Notes: generated by a model from the letters alone, not told the origin. Numbered from the stretch's first letter, positions 8,500 through 18,703 are shown. The stretch: DNA of 64,000 nt from Heliorestis convoluta (GCF_009649955.1 NZ_CP045875.1:1593501-1657500), one strand, 5' to 3'. Program-made: numbers and translations.

Positions 8500-9822
8500 A
8501 TGGCGAAACCAATTGTCGCAATTGTAGGACGACCGAATGTAGGAAAATCAACACTATTTAACCGGATCAGTGGGGGAAGAGTGGCGATTGTAGAAGATCA
8601 GCCAGGGGTAACACGAGATAGAATTTATCGCGATGCCCAATGGCTTGATCGTCCTTTTACCTTAATTGATACAGGCGGCTTAGAATTGGGTGATTATGAA
8701 AATCCATTCTCCGACGTCGTTCGAAAGCAAGCCCAGTTGGCCATAGAAGAAGCAGATTTGGTTCTTTTTGTTGTTGACGGCAAGAACGGACTGACAGCAG
8801 AAGACGAAAAAATTGCTGATATCTTACGAAGAACACAAAAGCCGGTACTCCTTGTTGTTAACAAAATCGAAGATTTTTCCAAAAATCAATACATGGAGTT
8901 TTATGCCTTAGGTCTTGGCGATCCCATTCCCGTTTCAGCATCACATGGTATGAATACAGGTGATCTGCTCGATATGGTTGTAGCAGCTTTGCCAGAGATT
9001 GAAGAAGACTATGCACCAGACGTGATAAAAATTGCCATCATTGGCCGCCCCAACGTAGGTAAATCTTCATTGACCAACGCTATGTTAGGCCAAGAAAGAG
9101 TGATTGTATCCGATATTCCAGGAACGACTCGCGATGCCATTGATACGCCTTTTGAACGTGATGGCAAACATTATGTGGTCATTGATACAGCAGGAATGCG
9201 TCGTAGAGGAAAAGTAGAAGAAGCGATAGAACGATACAGTGTGATGCGTTCCTTACGAGCTGTTGATCGCTCTGATGTTGTACTCATGGTTATTGATGCT
9301 GTAGAAGGTGTAACAGAGCAAGATAAAAAAATTGCAGGATATGCCCACGAAGGCGGAAAAGGTTGTATACTAGTATTAAATAAGTGGGATCTTGTTCAAA
9401 AAGACGATAAGACGATGCAGCGTTATGATAAGGTTATTCGCTCGGAACTTGGGTTTATGCAATATGCGCCGACCATGTATGTGTCCGCCAAAACAGGACA
9501 GAGGCTGCCAAAAATTTTAGAGATTGTAGACTTTGTCTCTGAACAAACAAATCGACGAATTAGCACATCGATCCTGAATGAATTGCTTGCTGATATTGTA
9601 CGTGTTACACCGCCACCGACAGATAAAGGTAGAAAACTAAAAATCTACTATGCTACACAGGCTTCGGTCAAACCACCCACTTTTGTTCTTTTTGTTAATG
9701 ACGAAGAGCTTTTTCATTTTTCTTATCGTCGACATATTCAGAATCGTTTTCGAGAAACTTTTGGTTTTGAAGGCTCCCCCATTCGATTTATTATTCGACA
9801 ACGAGAAAAAGAAAAAGATTGA
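8500..9822 (+). CDS. der: Ribosome biogenesis GTPase Der (EngA)
   Basis: Essential double-domain GTPase of 50S subunit assembly. Two G domains are visible. The first has [13 protein letters not shown], a G3 motif DTGGLE and NKIE at about residues 10-125. The second has [26 protein letters not shown] and NKWD at about 180-300. A C-terminal KH-like domain follows ([33 protein letters not shown]). Length (440 residues) is standard. An AGGAAGGAA ribosome-binding site precedes the ATG. Confidence 0.97.
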   Translation: MAKPIVAIVGRPNVGKSTLFNRISGGRVAIVEDQPGVTRDRIYRDAQWLDRPFTLIDTGGLELGDYENPFSDVVRKQAQLAIEEADLVLFVVDGKNGLTAEDEKIADILRRTQKPVLLVVNKIEDFSKNQYMEFYALGLGDPIPVSASHGMNTGDLLDMVVAALPEIEEDYAPDVIKIAIIGRPNVGKSSLTNAMLGQERVIVSDIPGTTRDAIDTPFERDGKHYVVIDTAGMRRRGKVEEAIERYSVMRSLRAVDRSDVVLMVIDAVEGVTEQDKKIAGYAHEGGKGCILVLNKWDLVQKDDKTMQRYDKVIRSELGFMQYAPTMYVSAKTGQRLPKILEIVDFVSEQTNRRISTSILNELLADIVRVTPPPTDKGRKLKIYYATQASVKPPTFVLFVNDEELFHFSYRRHIQNRFRETFGFEGSPIRFIIRQREKEKD

Positions 9823-9871
9823 ACATTTGTCCTTTTGTAGGTGACAGAAAGGGGGCAAAGTTGCTATATTT

Positions 9872-10483
9872 ATGAACATGACGATGGACACGACTTTATT
9901 GTTACTATTTATTGCTGCCTTTTTTCTGGGTTCGATTCCTTTTGCATATCTTGCAGGACGTCTAAAAGGGCTAGACATTCGTCAACATGGCAGTGGAAAC
10001 ATTGGTGCAACCAATGCTTTTCGCGTACTTGGTAGCGCCATGGGGGCGACCGTTTTGTTACTTGATGCAGGGAAGGGGGTTGTAGCTACCCTCTGGGCTT
10101 TTTCTTATGCTGGTGAGACAGCCGCTGTCATTGCCGGTCTTGCAGCTATTATGGGGCATACTTATTCTCCTTTTATGAGGTTTAAGGGTGGAAAAGGTGT
10201 AGCCACAGCAGCCGGGGTGGTTATTACACTTGTTCCAGAAGTAGCTTTAATTTGTATTATACTTTTCGCAATTGTTGTAGCAATCTCCAAGTATGTATCC
10301 TTGGGATCCATTGTCGTTGCCCTTGCTTTACCTATTCTGATTTTTTTATTCAATAAACCATTATCCTATCAAATCTTTGCCTTAGCCACAGCTCTCTTTG
10401 TTATATATCGTCATGTTCCCAACATAAAGCGTCTCCTTGCTGGACAAGAGAACTCAATTCGCCGCAATTATCCTAAATTTTAA
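9872..10483 (+). CDS. plsY: Acyl-phosphate:glycerol-3-phosphate acyltransferase PlsY
   Basis: Integral membrane enzyme that makes lysophosphatidic acid from acyl-phosphate, the first step of phospholipid synthesis. Visible signatures are GSIPFAYLAGR, the motif GSGNIGATNAFRVLG, DAGKGVVATL and GHTYSPFMRFKGGKGVATAAG, with the expected multiple transmembrane segments. The protein has 203 residues. An AGGGGG lies unusually far from the ATG, so the exact start (9872 or 9878) is uncertain. The next gene, gpsA, makes its substrate glycerol-3-phosphate. Confidence 0.95.
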   Translation: MNMTMDTTLLLLFIAAFFLGSIPFAYLAGRLKGLDIRQHGSGNIGATNAFRVLGSAMGATVLLLDAGKGVVATLWAFSYAGETAAVIAGLAAIMGHTYSPFMRFKGGKGVATAAGVVITLVPEVALICIILFAIVVAISKYVSLGSIVVALALPILIFLFNKPLSYQIFALATALFVIYRHVPNIKRLLAGQENSIRRNYPKF

Positions 10484-10515
10484 GATGCACTGAGAACATA
10501 GAGGAGGTAATTATT

Positions 10516-11547
10516 GTGAATCTGAAGAAAGTTGCTGTACTCGGAGCTGGGAGTTGGGGTACTGCTTTAGGACGACTGCTCGCGCAGTCAAATCAACAAG
10601 TGCAAATATGGGCTCGACGACCTGAATTGGCGAAAGAAATTAATAGCTATCGTGAAAACCGTAGATACTTGCCTGGTGTTTTATTACCAGCGCGTGTGCG
10701 CGCTTGTTCTGATATAGATGAAGTATTGAACAATGCATCGACTCTCGTTATTGCCGTTCCATCTTCAGCTTTACAAGAAACATTAGAAAAATTAGAAGGC
10801 AAAATTACGCCTGACACTTTGATCATTAACACAACCAAAGGATTAGAACCTAAGACGTTTCGTCGTCCCAGCCAAATATACAAAGATACTTTGCCTGCAG
10901 AGCTTTATCAGAGAATGGTAGTTTTGTCGGGGCCGAGTCACGCCGAAGAAGTCGCAAGAGACATTCCCACAACAGTGGTTATCTCCGCAGAAAATCGGGC
11001 TACAGCAGAAGAAGCTCAAGACTTACTGATGCGCTCTCGTTTTCGCGTCTACACCAATCCTGACCTAGCTGGTGTAGAATTAGGCGGTGCTTTGAAAAAT
11101 ATCATTGCTTTATCTTGTGGTGTTGCAGAAGGGCTTGGTTTTGGAGATAATACCAAAGCAGCCCTTGTCACGCGAGGTCTGGCCGAGATAACTCGACTGG
11201 GCGTTGAAATGGGTGCCAATGGTGCAACTTTTTCGGGTCTTTCTGGCTTAGGCGATTTGGTTGTAACTTGTACGAGCAAGCATTCCCGAAATATGCGTTT
11301 TGGTATTTTATTAGGCAAGGGCAAATCTTGTCACGATGCTTTGAATCAGATTGGACAAACTGTAGAAGGCATTCGTACGGCAGAAGCAGCTTATCAATTG
11401 TGCCAGCAGAAAAATATTGAAATGCCAATTACAACGGAATGCTATAAAGTGCTTTTCGAAGGCCTCTCTCCTTCTGAAGCCGTAGAAAACTTAATGGGAC
11501 GAGACAAGACTTATGAAGTTGAAGAAGGCGTCAAAGACTGGTGTTAA
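10516..11547 (+). CDS. gpsA: Glycerol-3-phosphate dehydrogenase [NAD(P)+]
   Basis: Soluble enzyme that reduces dihydroxyacetone phosphate to glycerol-3-phosphate for PlsY. The dinucleotide-binding motif VLGAGSWGTALGRLLA is at the N-terminus. Other family signatures are NTTKGLEP, LSGPSHAEEVARDIPTTVV, the catalytic Lys region GGALKNIIALSCGVAEGLGFGDNTKAAL, and the C-terminal GLSGLGDLVVTCTS. GTG at 10516 follows GAGGAGG. Length is 343 residues. The stop codon lies within the terminator hairpin that follows. Confidence 0.97.
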   Translation: MNLKKVAVLGAGSWGTALGRLLAQSNQQVQIWARRPELAKEINSYRENRRYLPGVLLPARVRACSDIDEVLNNASTLVIAVPSSALQETLEKLEGKITPDTLIINTTKGLEPKTFRRPSQIYKDTLPAELYQRMVVLSGPSHAEEVARDIPTTVVISAENRATAEEAQDLLMRSRFRVYTNPDLAGVELGGALKNIIALSCGVAEGLGFGDNTKAALVTRGLAEITRLGVEMGANGATFSGLSGLGDLVVTCTSKHSRNMRFGILLGKGKSCHDALNQIGQTVEGIRTAEAAYQLCQQKNIEMPITTECYKVLFEGLSPSEAVENLMGRDKTYEVEEGVKDWC

Positions 11548-11562
11548 CACCAGTCTTTCTTA
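11533..11562 (+). terminator. Terminator overlapping the gpsA stop codon
   Basis: A perfect 26-base palindrome at 11533-11558 ends in TTT followed by CTT. It includes the last gpsA codons, so the transcript ends very close to the stop. Confidence 0.75.
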
Positions 11563-11569
11563 TTTTCAA

Positions 11570-11599
11570 GCATATCTCCATGAACGGATACATAACCAT
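11570..11599 (+). promoter_or_regulatory. Candidate sigma-E promoter for spoIVA
   Basis: GCATATC at 11570-11576 and CATAACCAT at 11591-11599 are separated by 14 bases, resembling the sigma-E -35 (ATATT type) and -10 (CATAnnnT type) elements. spoIVA is a sigma-E gene in B. subtilis. The assignment would give a leader of about 165 bases that contains a small TAGGG/CCCTA hairpin near 11715. Confidence 0.35.
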
Positions 11600-11770
11600 T
11601 GAAAGGGCCTATAAGAAAAAATCCTGCTCCAGCAAAAGCTTGTTGTCATAGACCTGTCCAAAAGAACATATACATTTTAGCGTTAAGGCCTGTCAACGGA
11701 ATTATAGGGGGACTATCCCTACCCGGCGGCCAGGGCAGGAAACCAAAACCGATAAGGAGGGAGAAGGCCG

Positions 11771-13249
11771 ATGGAAAAGCTTGACATATTTCGAGACATT
11801 AGCGATCGTACTGGTGGCGATATCTATATCGGGGTGGTAGGCCCGGTCCGCACGGGTAAGTCCACCTTTATCAAACGATTTATGGAGCACCTTGTCTTAC
11901 CAAATATCAAAAACATACATGATAAAGAGAGAGCTCGTGACGAGCTGCCTCAATCCGGTGCCGGTCGTACCATTACGACGACAGAACCTAAGTTCATACC
12001 CAATGAGGCCGTAGAAATTGGTGTTAAAAGCGGTATAAAAATGCGTGTACGCATGGTTGACTGTGTCGGCTATACTGTTGAAGGGGCTCTAGGCTATGAA
12101 GAAGAAGAAGGGCCTCGTATGGTGATGACACCATGGTCTGAGAACGAAATGCCTTTCCAAGATGCAGCAGAGATGGGAACAAGGAAAGTCATTGCCGATC
12201 ACTCTACCATTGGTGTTGTAATGACAACGGATGGATCCATCAGTGATATACCGAGAGAAGCCTATGTGGAAGCAGAAGAAAGAGTCATTGAAGAGCTTAA
12301 AGAATTACAAAAACCTTACATTATCATTCTAAACTCCTTGCATCCCCATGCCAAAGAAACTGTTGAAATGGCCTATACCCTAGAAAGCTACTATCAAGTT
12401 CCTGTACTACCTCTAAATGTAGCTACATTAACGCAAGATGATATTCTTAAAATACTAGAAGAAGCACTTTATGAGTTTCCTGTCACAGAAGTGAATATCA
12501 ACTTACCACTCTGGATTGAAGAACTCGATAACAAACATCCGTTACGTCAAAAATTTGAGAGTGCTGTTCGTGATACAATCGCACAAGTAAAGCGTTTGCG
12601 AGATATTGATATGGCTGTAGAGGCCCTGGCCAATTACGATTTTGTGCAGGATGTCTTCCTAGAGCAAATGGATTTGGGCAATGGTGCTGCCACCATTGAA
12701 ATGACAGCACCAGAAGGCATGTTCTATCAAGTTCTGCAAGATGAAACAGGCTTTACCATTACAGGCGATCATGATCTACTGCGTCTAATGAAAGATCTTG
12801 CCTTAGCGAAAAAAGAATATGACAAAGTCGCTACGGCTTTAGAAGATGTACGTCAAGAAGGATATGGTGTCGTCAACCCCAGCCTTGAAGAGATGTATCT
12901 CGAAGAGCCTGAACTGATTAAGCAGGGAAATCGCTTTGGTGTCAAACTAAAAGCGAGTGCGCCTTCATTGCATATTATAAGAGCGGATATTACAACAGAA
13001 ATCACTCCAATTATTGGGACTGAAAAGCAATGCGAAGAACTGGTTCGCTACATCCTTGAAGAGTTCGAAGAAAATCCGCAAAAAATCTGGGAATCAAATA
13101 TCTTTGGCAAGTCTCTCCACGATTTAGTACGAGAAGGTGTTCAGAACAAGTTACAAAGAATGCCTGATAATATACAAGGCAAACTACAAGATACACTTCA
13201 AAGAATTGTCAATGAAGGAAATGGTGGACTTATCTGCATTATTATTTAA
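11771..13249 (+). CDS. spoIVA: Stage IV sporulation protein A, spore-coat ATPase
   Basis: Forms the ATP-driven basement layer of the spore coat on the forespore surface. The N-terminal NTPase domain contains the Walker A motif GPVRTGKSTFIKRF at about residues 20-33, the switch-like MVDCVGYTVEGA and the TTDGSISDIPREAYVEAEERVI segment typical of SpoIVA. The length of 492 residues and the C-terminus GLICIII agree with the family. ATG at 11771 follows AGGAGGG. Its presence marks the organism as an endospore former by gene content. Confidence 0.98.
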   Translation: MEKLDIFRDISDRTGGDIYIGVVGPVRTGKSTFIKRFMEHLVLPNIKNIHDKERARDELPQSGAGRTITTTEPKFIPNEAVEIGVKSGIKMRVRMVDCVGYTVEGALGYEEEEGPRMVMTPWSENEMPFQDAAEMGTRKVIADHSTIGVVMTTDGSISDIPREAYVEAEERVIEELKELQKPYIIILNSLHPHAKETVEMAYTLESYYQVPVLPLNVATLTQDDILKILEEALYEFPVTEVNINLPLWIEELDNKHPLRQKFESAVRDTIAQVKRLRDIDMAVEALANYDFVQDVFLEQMDLGNGAATIEMTAPEGMFYQVLQDETGFTITGDHDLLRLMKDLALAKKEYDKVATALEDVRQEGYGVVNPSLEEMYLEEPELIKQGNRFGVKLKASAPSLHIIRADITTEITPIIGTEKQCEELVRYILEEFEENPQKIWESNIFGKSLHDLVREGVQNKLQRMPDNIQGKLQDTLQRIVNEGNGGLICIII

Positions 13250-13257
13250 TAAAGAAA

Positions 13258-13284
13258 AGCCGGGAAAAGCTCCCGGCTTTTTTC
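13258..13284 (+). terminator. Terminator after spoIVA
   Basis: The stem GCCGGGA/TCCCGGC (13259-13265 with 13271-13277) has a short loop and is followed by seven T residues. Confidence 0.92.
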
Positions 13285-13429
13285 CCTGTCATAATCAAGC
13301 AGGGATTTTGTTATGGAAGTGGTATTAATGTAGTATATATTATCATAAGGTCCTCTAAGCCAAAGCACCTAGCTTGTGCAACAGTGGCTTACTTTGAAAT
13401 GAAAGTTCGAAAGGGGTCTTTTTATTAAG

Positions 13430-14023
13430 ATGAAGATGATTGTAGTTAACGGAAGTCCCAATCCCCAAGGAAATACAGCAACATTATTACAAGCTGTTGT
13501 TGATGAATTAGAAAAAAATCAAGTAACTGTGCAGTGGCTTCAGGCTGCAGAATTAATCGCAAGTGCACGTCATCCTTTCTGTACGGCCTGTTCCACCCCT
13601 TGCTCTGCTGTTTGTTACAAAGGAACAAATCTCGAGCAAGCTTTTGATGATATATCCCAAGCCGACGCTGTAATTTTTGGAAGCCCTGTCTACTTTGGAA
13701 CTGTCAGTGGACAGTTGAAAGCTTTTTTTGATAAAACGAGAAAAATTCGTGGGCAGAAAGCTTGGCTTGGATTACCGGCTTCCGCTGTAACAACAGGGGC
13801 TTCTCGTTTTGGCGGACAAGAAACGACGGTGCGAGCCCTTCATGACATGATGCTGGTACAAGGCATGACAGTCCTAGGCGATGGTCATATTGAACATGAT
13901 TGTGGTCACTTTGGTGCGTCGGCACAAAGACCGGTCGATCAAGATCAGGATGGGCTTTTGCGGGCAAAAATTCTGGCCAAACGTATGATGGAAGCGGCAA
14001 GGCAATATAAGCAAAGGAAATAA
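13430..14023 (+). CDS. NAD(P)H-dependent FMN reductase / flavodoxin-fold protein
   Basis: Protein of 197 residues with the flavodoxin-like FMN-binding N-terminus IVVNGSPNPQGNTATLLQAV and the second flavin contact GSPVYFGTVSGQLKAFFDKT. A cysteine-rich loop (CTACSTPCSAVC, about residues 48-59) resembles iron-sulfur flavoprotein (Isf) relatives, although the spacing is looser than a classical motif. It could be a quinone or metal reductase; the substrate cannot be read from sequence. It begins about 145 bases after the spoIVA terminator and precedes dgt by 21 bases. Confidence 0.75.
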   Translation: MKMIVVNGSPNPQGNTATLLQAVVDELEKNQVTVQWLQAAELIASARHPFCTACSTPCSAVCYKGTNLEQAFDDISQADAVIFGSPVYFGTVSGQLKAFFDKTRKIRGQKAWLGLPASAVTTGASRFGGQETTVRALHDMMLVQGMTVLGDGHIEHDCGHFGASAQRPVDQDQDGLLRAKILAKRMMEAARQYKQRK

Positions 14024-14044
14024 CTCCGAAAGCGTAAAGCGAGG

Positions 14045-15064
14045 ATGGTGAGTACAGTGGTCTTGCGAGAAGTGCTAGAATGCCGAGAAGAGGAGATGCT
14101 ATCTCCTTTTGCCTGCAAAGCTGGCAAAAGTAAAGGACGGCTTCGCGCAGAAAAGGAATGTCATATAAGAACGGCTTATCAACGAGATCGTGATAGAATT
14201 ATACATTCCAAATCCTTTCGTAGATTAAAGCATAAGACGCAAGTCTTTATATCTCCAGAAGGTGACCACTTTCGTACTCGACTAACTCATACCTTAGAAG
14301 TGGCTCAAATTGCAAGAACCATTGCTCGAGCACTTGCTCTGAATGAAGATTTAACAGAAGCAATTGCTCTGGGCCATGACCTAGGCCACACTCCCTTTGG
14401 TCACGCCGGCGAAGAAGCCCTAGACCGAGTTTTCCCTCCCGGTTTTTCTCATAGCAAACAAAGTTTACGCGTCGTTGATGTTTTAGAACAAAAAAATGGA
14501 CTCAATCTTACCTGGGAAGTCCGTGATGGTATCGCCAACCACTCCAGTCATGGACGACCTTCCACATTAGAAGGACAGATAGTGCGCTGGGCCGACCGAT
14601 TTGCCTACATCAATCATGATATTGACGATGCCATTCGTGGTGGCATTATTAAAGAGCAGGAGTTACCGGAAAAGTATGTTAAAGTTCTAGGAGATCGCCA
14701 TCGTAGCCGGATCAATACCATGGTTATGGATATGATTGAAGCTTCATGGAACCAGGAAGAGATTCGTCTTAGCCGAGAAGTGGAAGAAGCCATCTGTTCT
14801 TTACGGGATTATATGTTTAAGAATGTCTATATAGGATCTGCCGCGAAAAGAGAAGAAACAAAAGCCAAAGACTTGGTGATTTCTCTTTATCAATTCTTTT
14901 TGGCGCAACCACACCTATTACCAACAGAATTTCAGAAAATGATCGATGGCTTTGGATTAGAAAGAGCGGTTGTCGACTATATCTCCGGCATGACGGACCG
15001 CTTTGCATTAAAAACATATGAAAAATACTTTTTACCCTCTCCTTGGTTCGTTGGTAGGGACTAG
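14045..15064 (+). CDS. dgt: Deoxyguanosinetriphosphate triphosphohydrolase-like HD protein
   Basis: HD-domain dNTP triphosphohydrolase that controls dNTP pools. Seen are the N-terminal segment RDRDRIIHSKSFRRLKHKTQVF, the metal site (HTLEVAQ, GHDLGHTPFGHAGEEAL) and later NHSSHG and INHDIDDA. The length of 339 residues fits the short bacterial dGTPase subgroup. ATG 14045 has only a weak ribosome-binding site; GTG 14057 is an alternative start close to where family alignments begin. It precedes dnaG and rpoD, a common arrangement in Clostridia. Confidence 0.9.
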   Translation: MVSTVVLREVLECREEEMLSPFACKAGKSKGRLRAEKECHIRTAYQRDRDRIIHSKSFRRLKHKTQVFISPEGDHFRTRLTHTLEVAQIARTIARALALNEDLTEAIALGHDLGHTPFGHAGEEALDRVFPPGFSHSKQSLRVVDVLEQKNGLNLTWEVRDGIANHSSHGRPSTLEGQIVRWADRFAYINHDIDDAIRGGIIKEQELPEKYVKVLGDRHRSRINTMVMDMIEASWNQEEIRLSREVEEAICSLRDYMFKNVYIGSAAKREETKAKDLVISLYQFFLAQPHLLPTEFQKMIDGFGLERAVVDYISGMTDRFALKTYEKYFLPSPWFVGRD

Positions 15065-15236
15065 ATCGCAAGAACATTAGATATAATATAAAAGATAAGA
15101 AGAAGTATATTAAAAAAATGTCGAAAATATGGAGGAAATGTTCTTTTTACCTAGAATAGAAAGATGAGAATTCTGCCTGGAGAGGTAAAGCAGGATTTAT
15201 GCGAAAGATGGCGAATCTTTTATAAGGTGATGTACT

Positions 15237-17195
15237 TTGCGCGATCCCCAAACAATAGAAGAGATTCGTCATCGTATTGACATTGTGGAAGTGATCTCCC
15301 AATATGTTCCTCTCAAAAGACAGGGAAATCGTTTTGTAGGACTTTGTCCTTTCCATCAAGAAAAGACACCGTCTTTTTCAGTGTCTCAGGATAAGCAGTT
15401 TTTTCACTGCTTTGGTTGTGGTACTGGCGGCGATGTCTTTACATTTGTCATGCTGCAGGAGAATCTTACCTTTCCAGAGTCTCTCAAAAGACTGGCAGAG
15501 CAAGCGGGAGTTTCACTACCCGAGGCAGATCGAACGCCAGCCCAAGAAGCAGCTCGACGAATGATAGAAAAAGGACGAGCGCTTCATAAAAGAACGGCAG
15601 AGCTTTTCTTACAGTGTCTTCGAGAAGATCCCCAGGGACGTCAAGGACGGGAATACTTACACAAAAGAGGTGTCAGTGACCAGGTTGCTGTAGCCTTTGG
15701 CTTGGGATTTGCTCCTCTTCAATGGGAGTTTTTGACGAAGCAACTTGTTCAAGAAGGCTATAGTCCTGAAGAGTTGGAACGTTTTGGCCTTGTTGTCAGA
15801 AGGGCAGGCGGAGAAGGCTATTACGATCGATTTCGAAATCGCCTAATCTTTCCGATTTTTGACAACCAGGGTCGGCCGATAGCTTTTGGTGGTCGTGTAC
15901 TAGGCGATGAAATGCCGAAGTACTTGAACTCACCAGAAACGCCTTTGTACAAGAAGGGGCAGCAACTCTATGGACTACATGTGGCAGGACCTTCCATACG
16001 AGAAAAAGGCTTGGCCATTCTTGTGGAAGGCTACATGGATGTAATTGCTTGTCACCAACATGGAATTACACAAGCTGTAGCAACACTAGGAACAGCTCTA
16101 ACAGCTGAACAAGGTCGTCTGTTGTTACGATACAGCTCTTCTATTTTAATTCTTTACGATGGTGATAGAGCAGGAATTGCAGCGACAGAGAAAGCTGGTC
16201 TAATATTGACCTCTATGGGTGCTCGGGTGCAGGTCTTGCAATTACAGGATGGGATGGATCCCGACGATTTCTTACAAAGCCAAGGTGCTGAACAACTATG
16301 GAAAGTGATCGATAAGGCACCTTCTTACTTTGAATACCGCTATGAACAAGTTCGCCAACGCCATGGCCCTACGTCAATTCAAAGTAAAGTTGCATCGATT
16401 CGAGAATTGGCACCGGATCTACTAGCCATTCCAAGTGCCGTAGAGCAAGAAGCAACGGTACAATGGCTGGCTAGGCAAGTCGGTTTATCAGAAAGCTCAA
16501 TTGTAGAAGAATTGCGAAGTCTATCTCAAGGGGGACCTTCTTATTCAAGGGATAGAAAGGAAAATCCATGGCATACTAATTCTATCCAAAGGAACATATC
16601 GCAGGATTCTGAAGGTAGAGAGAGAAGAAGTTATTCGTACGATTCTACTTCCATCGATGCAGAAGAAAGCAGCCGACTTGCACAAGCATGGCGCTATCTA
16701 ATATATTGGATGATCGGGGAGGCACAGCGAATTGGCTGGGTACGAGATCGTATGAACGAAGAAATCCCAACGCTTTACGAGCCTATAAAGGAGATCGTAG
16801 AGTCTTTGATGACGATAGAACAACACAAGACCGGTTCTGTCGTTAGAGAAGTAACAGAGGCATTAAAAACGGATAAAGCCAGGCGCTATTTGAGTGCCTT
16901 GCTTGTCGACGATCCAGCACCTGCCTGGGAAAATCATGTCATTGAGGACTGTATTAACACAATACGGTACGGGTGGTTACTCGAAGAAATAGGGCGACTA
17001 GAGAGACAAATCAATCGTTGCTACCAAGAACAAGATGACCAAGAACTGCGGCATCTATTACCACAACTGGCGAAATTACAGCAACTAAGAAGTCGAGCTG
17101 GTCGCATACATGGAACGGTGCCTTTAGGTGGTCGGCAGGATCAACGGTCCTGGTCTAAGGGGGGAACCACAGATGAAAGAAGAGCAGAAAGATGA
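15237..17195 (+). CDS. dnaG: DNA primase
   Basis: Synthesises RNA primers at the replication fork. The N-terminal CHC2 zinc finger ([32 protein letters not shown]) lies at about residues 37-70. The TOPRIM core follows, with [15 protein letters not shown] and the acidic [13 protein letters not shown] at about 260-325. The C-terminal half is the DnaB-interaction region. TTG at 15237 follows AAGGTGATG and gives the canonical start [19 protein letters not shown]. The 3' end overlaps rpoD by 23 bases. Confidence 0.97.
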   Translation: MRDPQTIEEIRHRIDIVEVISQYVPLKRQGNRFVGLCPFHQEKTPSFSVSQDKQFFHCFGCGTGGDVFTFVMLQENLTFPESLKRLAEQAGVSLPEADRTPAQEAARRMIEKGRALHKRTAELFLQCLREDPQGRQGREYLHKRGVSDQVAVAFGLGFAPLQWEFLTKQLVQEGYSPEELERFGLVVRRAGGEGYYDRFRNRLIFPIFDNQGRPIAFGGRVLGDEMPKYLNSPETPLYKKGQQLYGLHVAGPSIREKGLAILVEGYMDVIACHQHGITQAVATLGTALTAEQGRLLLRYSSSILILYDGDRAGIAATEKAGLILTSMGARVQVLQLQDGMDPDDFLQSQGAEQLWKVIDKAPSYFEYRYEQVRQRHGPTSIQSKVASIRELAPDLLAIPSAVEQEATVQWLARQVGLSESSIVEELRSLSQGGPSYSRDRKENPWHTNSIQRNISQDSEGRERRSYSYDSTSIDAEESSRLAQAWRYLIYWMIGEAQRIGWVRDRMNEEIPTLYEPIKEIVESLMTIEQHKTGSVVREVTEALKTDKARRYLSALLVDDPAPAWENHVIEDCINTIRYGWLLEEIGRLERQINRCYQEQDDQELRHLLPQLAKLQQLRSRAGRIHGTVPLGGRQDQRSWSKGGTTDERRAER

Positions 17196-18285
17196 ACAGG
17201 CAAAACAACTTCAAAATGTACAAGATCTGATTTCCAGAGGCAAGCAGAAAGGTCTCCTCACATACCAAGAAATCATGGATGCTCTGCAAGGTGTGGAAAT
17301 GACAACAGAGCAAATTGATGAAGTCTACGAACAACTTGGTAATCTGGGGATCGACGTTGTTCCAGACAACACAGAAGAAACGCTTGATAAGGGCGAGGAG
17401 CCGATCATTCGAGAAGAAGAGGAAATCGAGGTCGACCTTTCTGTTCCCGAGGGAGTAGGGATCGACGATCCTGTTCGAATGTACTTAAAGGAGATCGGGC
17501 GGGTTCCCTTATTATCAGCAGAAGAAGAGATAGAACTTGCCAAAGCGATGGAAGAAGGCGACGAAGAAGCAAAAAGAAGGCTTGCAGAAGCGAACCTTCG
17601 ACTTGTTGTGTCTATCGCCAAACGATATGTAGGCAGAGGTATGCTATTTCTTGATCTGATTCAAGAAGGAAACCTAGGACTGATCAAAGCAGTTGAAAAA
17701 TTTGACTATCGGAAGGGTTACAAGTTTTCAACCTATGCGACTTGGTGGATTCGTCAGGCTATTACGAGAGCAATTGCAGATCAAGCAAGAACAATTCGTA
17801 TTCCCGTACACATGGTAGAAACGATCAACAAATTGATTCGTGTGTCAAGACAACTGTTGCAAGAATACGGAAGAGAGCCTTTGCCTGAAGAAATCGCCAA
17901 AGAAATGGAAATTCCTGTAGAGAGAGTCCGAGAGATTATGAAGATCGCCCAGGAACCAGTATCTTTGGAGACGCCGATTGGTGAAGAAGAAGACTCTCAC
18001 TTGGGAGATTTTATTGAAGATCAAGATGCACCAGCTCCAGCTGAAGCGGCTTCTTTTATCTTATTAAAGGAACAACTAGAAGAAGTGCTCGAAACATTGA
18101 CTCCACGAGAAATGAAAGTATTGCGATTGCGCTTTGGTTTAGACGATGGCCGATCTCGAACTTTAGAAGAAGTGGGTCAGGAGTTCGGTGTAACTCGTGA
18201 GCGTATACGACAAATTGAAGCAAAAGCTTTACGAAAGCTACGCCATCCCAGTCGCAGCAAAAAATTAAAAGATTATTTGGATTAA
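17173..18285 (+). CDS. rpoD: RNA polymerase primary sigma factor SigA/RpoD
   Basis: Housekeeping sigma factor of 370 residues. Region 1.1 is short and acidic. Region 1.2 is [16 protein letters not shown]. Region 2 includes [63 protein letters not shown], which binds the -10 element. Region 4 includes [23 protein letters not shown], which binds the -35 element. ATG at 17173 follows a run of six G residues; an upstream in-frame ATG at 17128 lies deeper inside dnaG and is not needed. It forms a macromolecular synthesis unit with dnaG. Confidence 0.97.
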   Translation: MKEEQKDEQAKQLQNVQDLISRGKQKGLLTYQEIMDALQGVEMTTEQIDEVYEQLGNLGIDVVPDNTEETLDKGEEPIIREEEEIEVDLSVPEGVGIDDPVRMYLKEIGRVPLLSAEEEIELAKAMEEGDEEAKRRLAEANLRLVVSIAKRYVGRGMLFLDLIQEGNLGLIKAVEKFDYRKGYKFSTYATWWIRQAITRAIADQARTIRIPVHMVETINKLIRVSRQLLQEYGREPLPEEIAKEMEIPVERVREIMKIAQEPVSLETPIGEEEDSHLGDFIEDQDAPAPAEAASFILLKEQLEEVLETLTPREMKVLRLRFGLDDGRSRTLEEVGQEFGVTRERIRQIEAKALRKLRHPSRSKKLKDYLD

Positions 18286-18293
18286 ATAGGCTA

Positions 18294-18322
18294 TTGACGA
18301 ATGGTGGATCCTATAATATAAT
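18294..18322 (+). promoter_or_regulatory. Strong sigma-A promoter of the tRNA gene
   Basis: TTGACG at 18294-18299 and TATAAT at 18317-18322 are exactly 17 bases apart. A second overlapping TATAAT is at 18312-18317. The predicted start lies about 40 bases before the tRNA. Confidence 0.8.
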
Positions 18323-18338
18323 CTATAAGGACTTAAGA

Positions 18339-18366
18339 GACATCCCCACTTCGGATGAGGGATGTC
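18339..18366 (+). other. Hairpin in the tRNA precursor leader
   Basis: GACATCCC at 18339-18346 pairs with GGGATGTC at 18359-18366, between the promoter and the mature tRNA. No T run follows, so it is not a terminator. It may guide 5' processing. Confidence 0.5.
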
Positions 18367-18371
18367 GTGAC

Positions 18372-18446
18372 GGGCCTATAGCTCAGCGGTAGAGCGGCCG
18401 GCTCATAACCGGTTGGTCCCTGGTTCGATCCCAGGTGGGCCCACCA
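18372..18446 (+). tRNA. tRNA with CAT anticodon, probably elongator Met
   Basis: A complete 75-base cloverleaf with encoded CCA. The acceptor arms GGGCCTA/TGGGCCC pair over seven positions, with one G-U. The D arm is GCTCAGCGGTAGAGC. The anticodon stem GCCGG/CCGGT encloses loop CTCATAA, so the anticodon CAT is at 18404-18406. The T arm is CCTGGTTCGATCCCAGG. CAT could also mark tRNA-Ile2 after lysidine modification. The acceptor does not show the initiator-type first-pair mismatch, so initiator Met is unlikely. Confidence 0.93.
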
Positions 18447-18462
18447 ATAATGGTGTTAAGCA

Positions 18463-18493
18463 CCCCTTTGCCTATTCAGGCAAAGGGGTTTTT
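18463..18493 (+). terminator. Terminator after the tRNA
   Basis: A perfect 11-bp stem (18463-18473 with 18478-18488, loop ATTC) is followed by TTTTT. Confidence 0.93.
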
Positions 18494-18564
18494 GACTTTT
18501 ATAGCCCTCTTCGTGCTAACCCCCCATGCCCGGTCGGGCACAACCAATGATGAAAATCAATATT

Positions 18565-18703
18565 TCCTGATCACATTGGGGTTACTTCATAGAGGGGCCC
18601 GGTCATCACGCTTTCCTCCGCTCTGGACTGGTCCCACGCTGTTACCGCCAGCTTGCTGCCGCTCATGGCGTGGGATGAGTCCGTTCGGAAGGAAATCATA
18701 ACG
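18565..18703. repeat. Long imperfect hairpin element, copy 1
   Basis: The stretch between the tRNA terminator and trmK contains no gene. Bases 18608-18652 form one arm and about 18657-18703 an imperfectly complementary second arm, with an apical TTGC loop region. The 45-base left arm is identical to the reverse complement of 59000-59044 (copy 2). The flank ATTGGGGTTACTT at 18575-18587 resembles AATGGGAGTAAC beside copy 2, so the unit may be about 130-150 bases. The arms are GC-richer than the surroundings. A REPIN- or MITE-like element or a structured RNA are both possible. Confidence 0.75.

Noticed and set aside
18435-18701. 88-residue plus-strand open frame between the tRNA and trmK
   Set aside because: It runs through the tRNA terminator and the hairpin repeat, has no ribosome-binding site, and has no protein-like motif.
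18565-18703. Considered as a CRISPR repeat or attachment site
   Set aside because: Only one unit occurs here, there are no spacers or cas genes, and no integrase lies near either copy.
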